DNA from: Clostridia bacterium | GTDB taxonomy: Bacteria; Bacillota; Clostridia; Oscillospirales; Acutalibacteraceae | Length of the DNA: 64,000 nt | NCBI GenBank assembly: GCA_017625095.1 | Contig: JAGALQ010000019.1 | Span: 45,303 to 109,302, forward strand | Direction of reading: 5' to 3' | Shown: positions 62,729-64,000 of the stretch, piece after piece | Position numbering within the stretch: the stretch's first letter is position 1 | Layout: every line of letters begins with the position of its first letter | Translations under genes and position numbers: made by a program | Notes under the pieces: model-generated | What the model was told of the DNA's origin: nothing | Databases searched by the model: none | What the model saw: only the letters and a program-made list of their open reading frames with translations

Positions 62729-63633
62729 TCTGCTTTGTATCTGCTTGCCTGCTTTACTCCGTCTTCACGGAATCTTCTGTTAATGGTGTTGAGCACGTTC
62801 TTTTTGTCTGCGCTCCATAGCGGTGCAATCAGGTCTTTCTTTGCGCCGTCACCCGTCAGGCGATGAATTACCGTTTCGGGCGGCAATAGTCTTACACAGT
62901 TTTCAAGTATATCTATATACTTATCCATATCCAATACGTCGAATTTGCCTTGTCTGTATTCATCTGCAAGGTCAGTACCATCAAGCACGTGAAGCAGCTG
63001 AAGCTTTATTCCGTCAATTCGCATATCTGCAAGGTATCGCACGGTATCATATATCATTTCTTCTGTTTCACCCGGCAGACCGATAATAATGTGAACGATG
63101 ACTTCGATGCCGACAGCACGGAGTCGCCTGACTGCATCATCAAACACTTCAAGCTTATATCCTCTGCGGATATATTCGGCTGTGCTTTCGTGAATTGTCT
63201 GCAGACCGAGTTCGACAAAAACAGGCTTTTGTCTGTTAAGCTCAGCCAGAAGCTCAACGACATCGTCCGGCAGACAATCGGGCCGCGTGCCGATCGATAG
63301 CGCAACAACGTCATCAGGCTTGATCGCTTGAGTGAAAAGTCGGCGCAATCGCGTAGTCGGTGCATATGTGTTTGTGTAATCCTGAAAGTACGCAATGTAT
63401 TTTGCATCTTTAGCTTTTGCGGCAACAAGTGCTTTTGCGTTATTAATCTGTTTTGCAATATCTTCGCAAGGTTTGGCGGCAAAATCACCTGATCCGTCAG
63501 CAGAGCAGAATATACAACCCCGTGTACCGAGTGTGCCGTCACGTGTAGGGCAGGTCATTCCTCCGCTGAGTGAAAGCTTATATATTTTGCAGCCGAATCT
63601 CTTTTTCATTGCCGAGTTAAAAGAATTGAACAT
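62725..63633 (-). CDS. Radical SAM protein, YhcC/TIGR01212 type
   Basis: The 302-residue protein matches the YhcC radical SAM group: KIYKLSLSGGMTCPTRDGTL, GTRGCIFCSADGSGDF (cluster cysteines), YFQDYTNTYAPTTRLRRLF, FVELGLQTIHESTAEYIRRG and HIIIGLPGETEEMIYDTVRY. The reaction is not established to my knowledge. The ATG at 63633 follows GGTGA; a GTG three codons earlier is possible. Its stop overlaps the end of the convergent spoIIR gene by 4 bases. Confidence 0.92.
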   Translation of the reverse strand: MFNSFNSAMKKRFGCKIYKLSLSGGMTCPTRDGTLGTRGCIFCSADGSGDFAAKPCEDIAKQINNAKALVAAKAKDAKYIAYFQDYTNTYAPTTRLRRLFTQAIKPDDVVALSIGTRPDCLPDDVVELLAELNRQKPVFVELGLQTIHESTAEYIRRGYKLEVFDDAVRRLRAVGIEVIVHIIIGLPGETEEMIYDTVRYLADMRIDGIKLQLLHVLDGTDLADEYRQGKFDVLDMDKYIDILENCVRLLPPETVIHRLTGDGAKKDLIAPLWSADKKNVLNTINRRFREDGVKQASRYKAD

Positions 63634-63833
63634 TGTTTTCACCGTTTATCATTAATATATCTGAATTGTATCACAGCTCAATAAATAATACAATAACCCT
63701 CAGATTGTGCATTTTGCAGGCGAAATATCTATATAATGTATATAATTATATATAGTCTGAACAAGTTGAATCTGAGACACGAGGAAGCGTGTTTTTAAAC
63801 TCGAAAAAAATCAAAAAAACTTTGAAAAAAGTG

Positions 63834-63862
63834 TTGACAAGAGAGGAAAGATTTGTTATTAT
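63834..63862 (+). promoter_or_regulatory. Strong promoter P1 (rRNA-type)
   Basis: Consensus TTGACA (63834-63839) and TATTAT (63857-63862) are 17 bases apart, preceded by phased A-tracts (63803-63830) that resemble an UP element. A small hairpin GCGCTC/GAGCGC (63869-63885) follows. Confidence 0.85.
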
Positions 63863-63936
63863 AGCAAAGCGCTCTTGAGGAGCGCAGACAACTTAACAGC
63901 GGACTGAAAAAAGTTCAAAAAAGTTGAAAAAAAGTG

Positions 63937-63965
63937 TTGACAAGCCCAAACGAATGTGATATAAT
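63937..63965 (+). promoter_or_regulatory. Strong promoter P2 (rRNA-type)
   Basis: A perfect TTGACA (63937-63942) and TATAAT (63960-63965) are 17 bases apart, again preceded by A-tracts. With P1, 103 bases upstream, it forms a tandem pair typical of an rRNA operon. The window ends 35 bases later, after a GTTGCG/CGCAAC hairpin at 63974-63993. Confidence 0.9.
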
Positions 63966-64000
63966 TCATAAACGTTGCGGCAAAAAACGCAACACTGAAA

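Noticed and set aside
1-64000. CRISPR arrays, tRNA genes, intact insertion sequences or prophage
   Set aside because: I looked for regularly spaced repeats, T-loop-like GGTTC-AATCC motifs and transposase or integrase motifs and found none. Short-repeat clusters at 50244-50368 lack CRISPR spacing.

Overview
The window reads as part of the chromosome of a spore-forming, anaerobic, Gram-positive Clostridia member, most like the Ruminococcaceae/Oscillospirales of animal guts. The evidence is spoIIR, an infC-rpmI-rplT operon, a Phe T-box in front of pheS, a Tad pilus locus with no secretin or outer-membrane genes, frequent TTG starts with strong Shine-Dalgarno sequences, and a glycan-oriented accessory set (dockerin-like module, GH92, GH16, BspA-type LRR). 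I see no phage, CRISPR array, intact insertion sequence or tRNA. This taxonomy is inference from gene content.

Layout. 1-2.5 kb: 3' part of a large surface protein (vWA end, InlB-like repeats, dockerin-like calcium motifs). 2.6-4.6 kb: a Gfo/Idh/MocA oxidoreductase and a DUF1349 protein. 4.7-9.85 kb (minus): a tight six-gene operon of a CooC-like nickel ATPase, two 2-hydroxyacyl-CoA-dehydratase-like subunits, their ATP-driven activase, a 51-residue membrane peptide and a stand-alone piece of acetyl-CoA synthase. I do not know this combination as a described pathway, and it is the best candidate here for an uncharacterised system. 10-19.7 kb: an rRNA/tRNA methyltransferase, a metallophosphoesterase, then a plus-strand run with an alkaline-phosphatase-superfamily enzyme, a membrane-anchored LRR protein, a GPH-type transporter, a beta-helix protein, a secreted esterase-like protein and a secreted GH16 enzyme. 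19.9-23.6 kb: a truncated TetR gene beside a palindrome, then a GH92 alpha-mannosidase preceded by a regulator with a DNA-binding domain at each end.

23.9-34.4 kb: a complete Gram-positive Tad/Flp pilus locus: prepilin peptidase, two tandem pilin genes with identical proteins, an intra-operon terminator, TadE, CpaB, TadZ, TadA, TadB, TadC, DUF192, a DivIVA-like coiled coil and a TadG-like protein with a solenoid body. 34.6-36.9 kb: another large secreted repeat protein. 37-48.5 kb (minus): polysaccharide deacetylase, a small hypothetical, IreB, an oxidoreductase, pheS-pheT under a T-box with a 165-bp palindromic element between them, a glycerophosphodiesterase, and ddl-DUF1934-argS. 48.6-50 kb: infC (ATT start)-rpmI-rplT. 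50-62 kb: a housekeeping run of an RNA methyltransferase, dprA, topA, trmFO, plsX, rnc, a radical SAM protein and smc, most overlapping or closely spaced. 62-64 kb: spoIIR, a YhcC-type radical SAM gene, and two tandem near-consensus promoters at the right edge that look like the start of an rRNA operon.

Two themes recur. The accessory genes target surfaces and glycans (pilus, repeat proteins, glycosidases, deacetylase), as expected for a host- or fibre-associated bacterium. A palindromic, MITE-like repeat family occurs in at least two intergenic spacers of otherwise conserved housekeeping operons.
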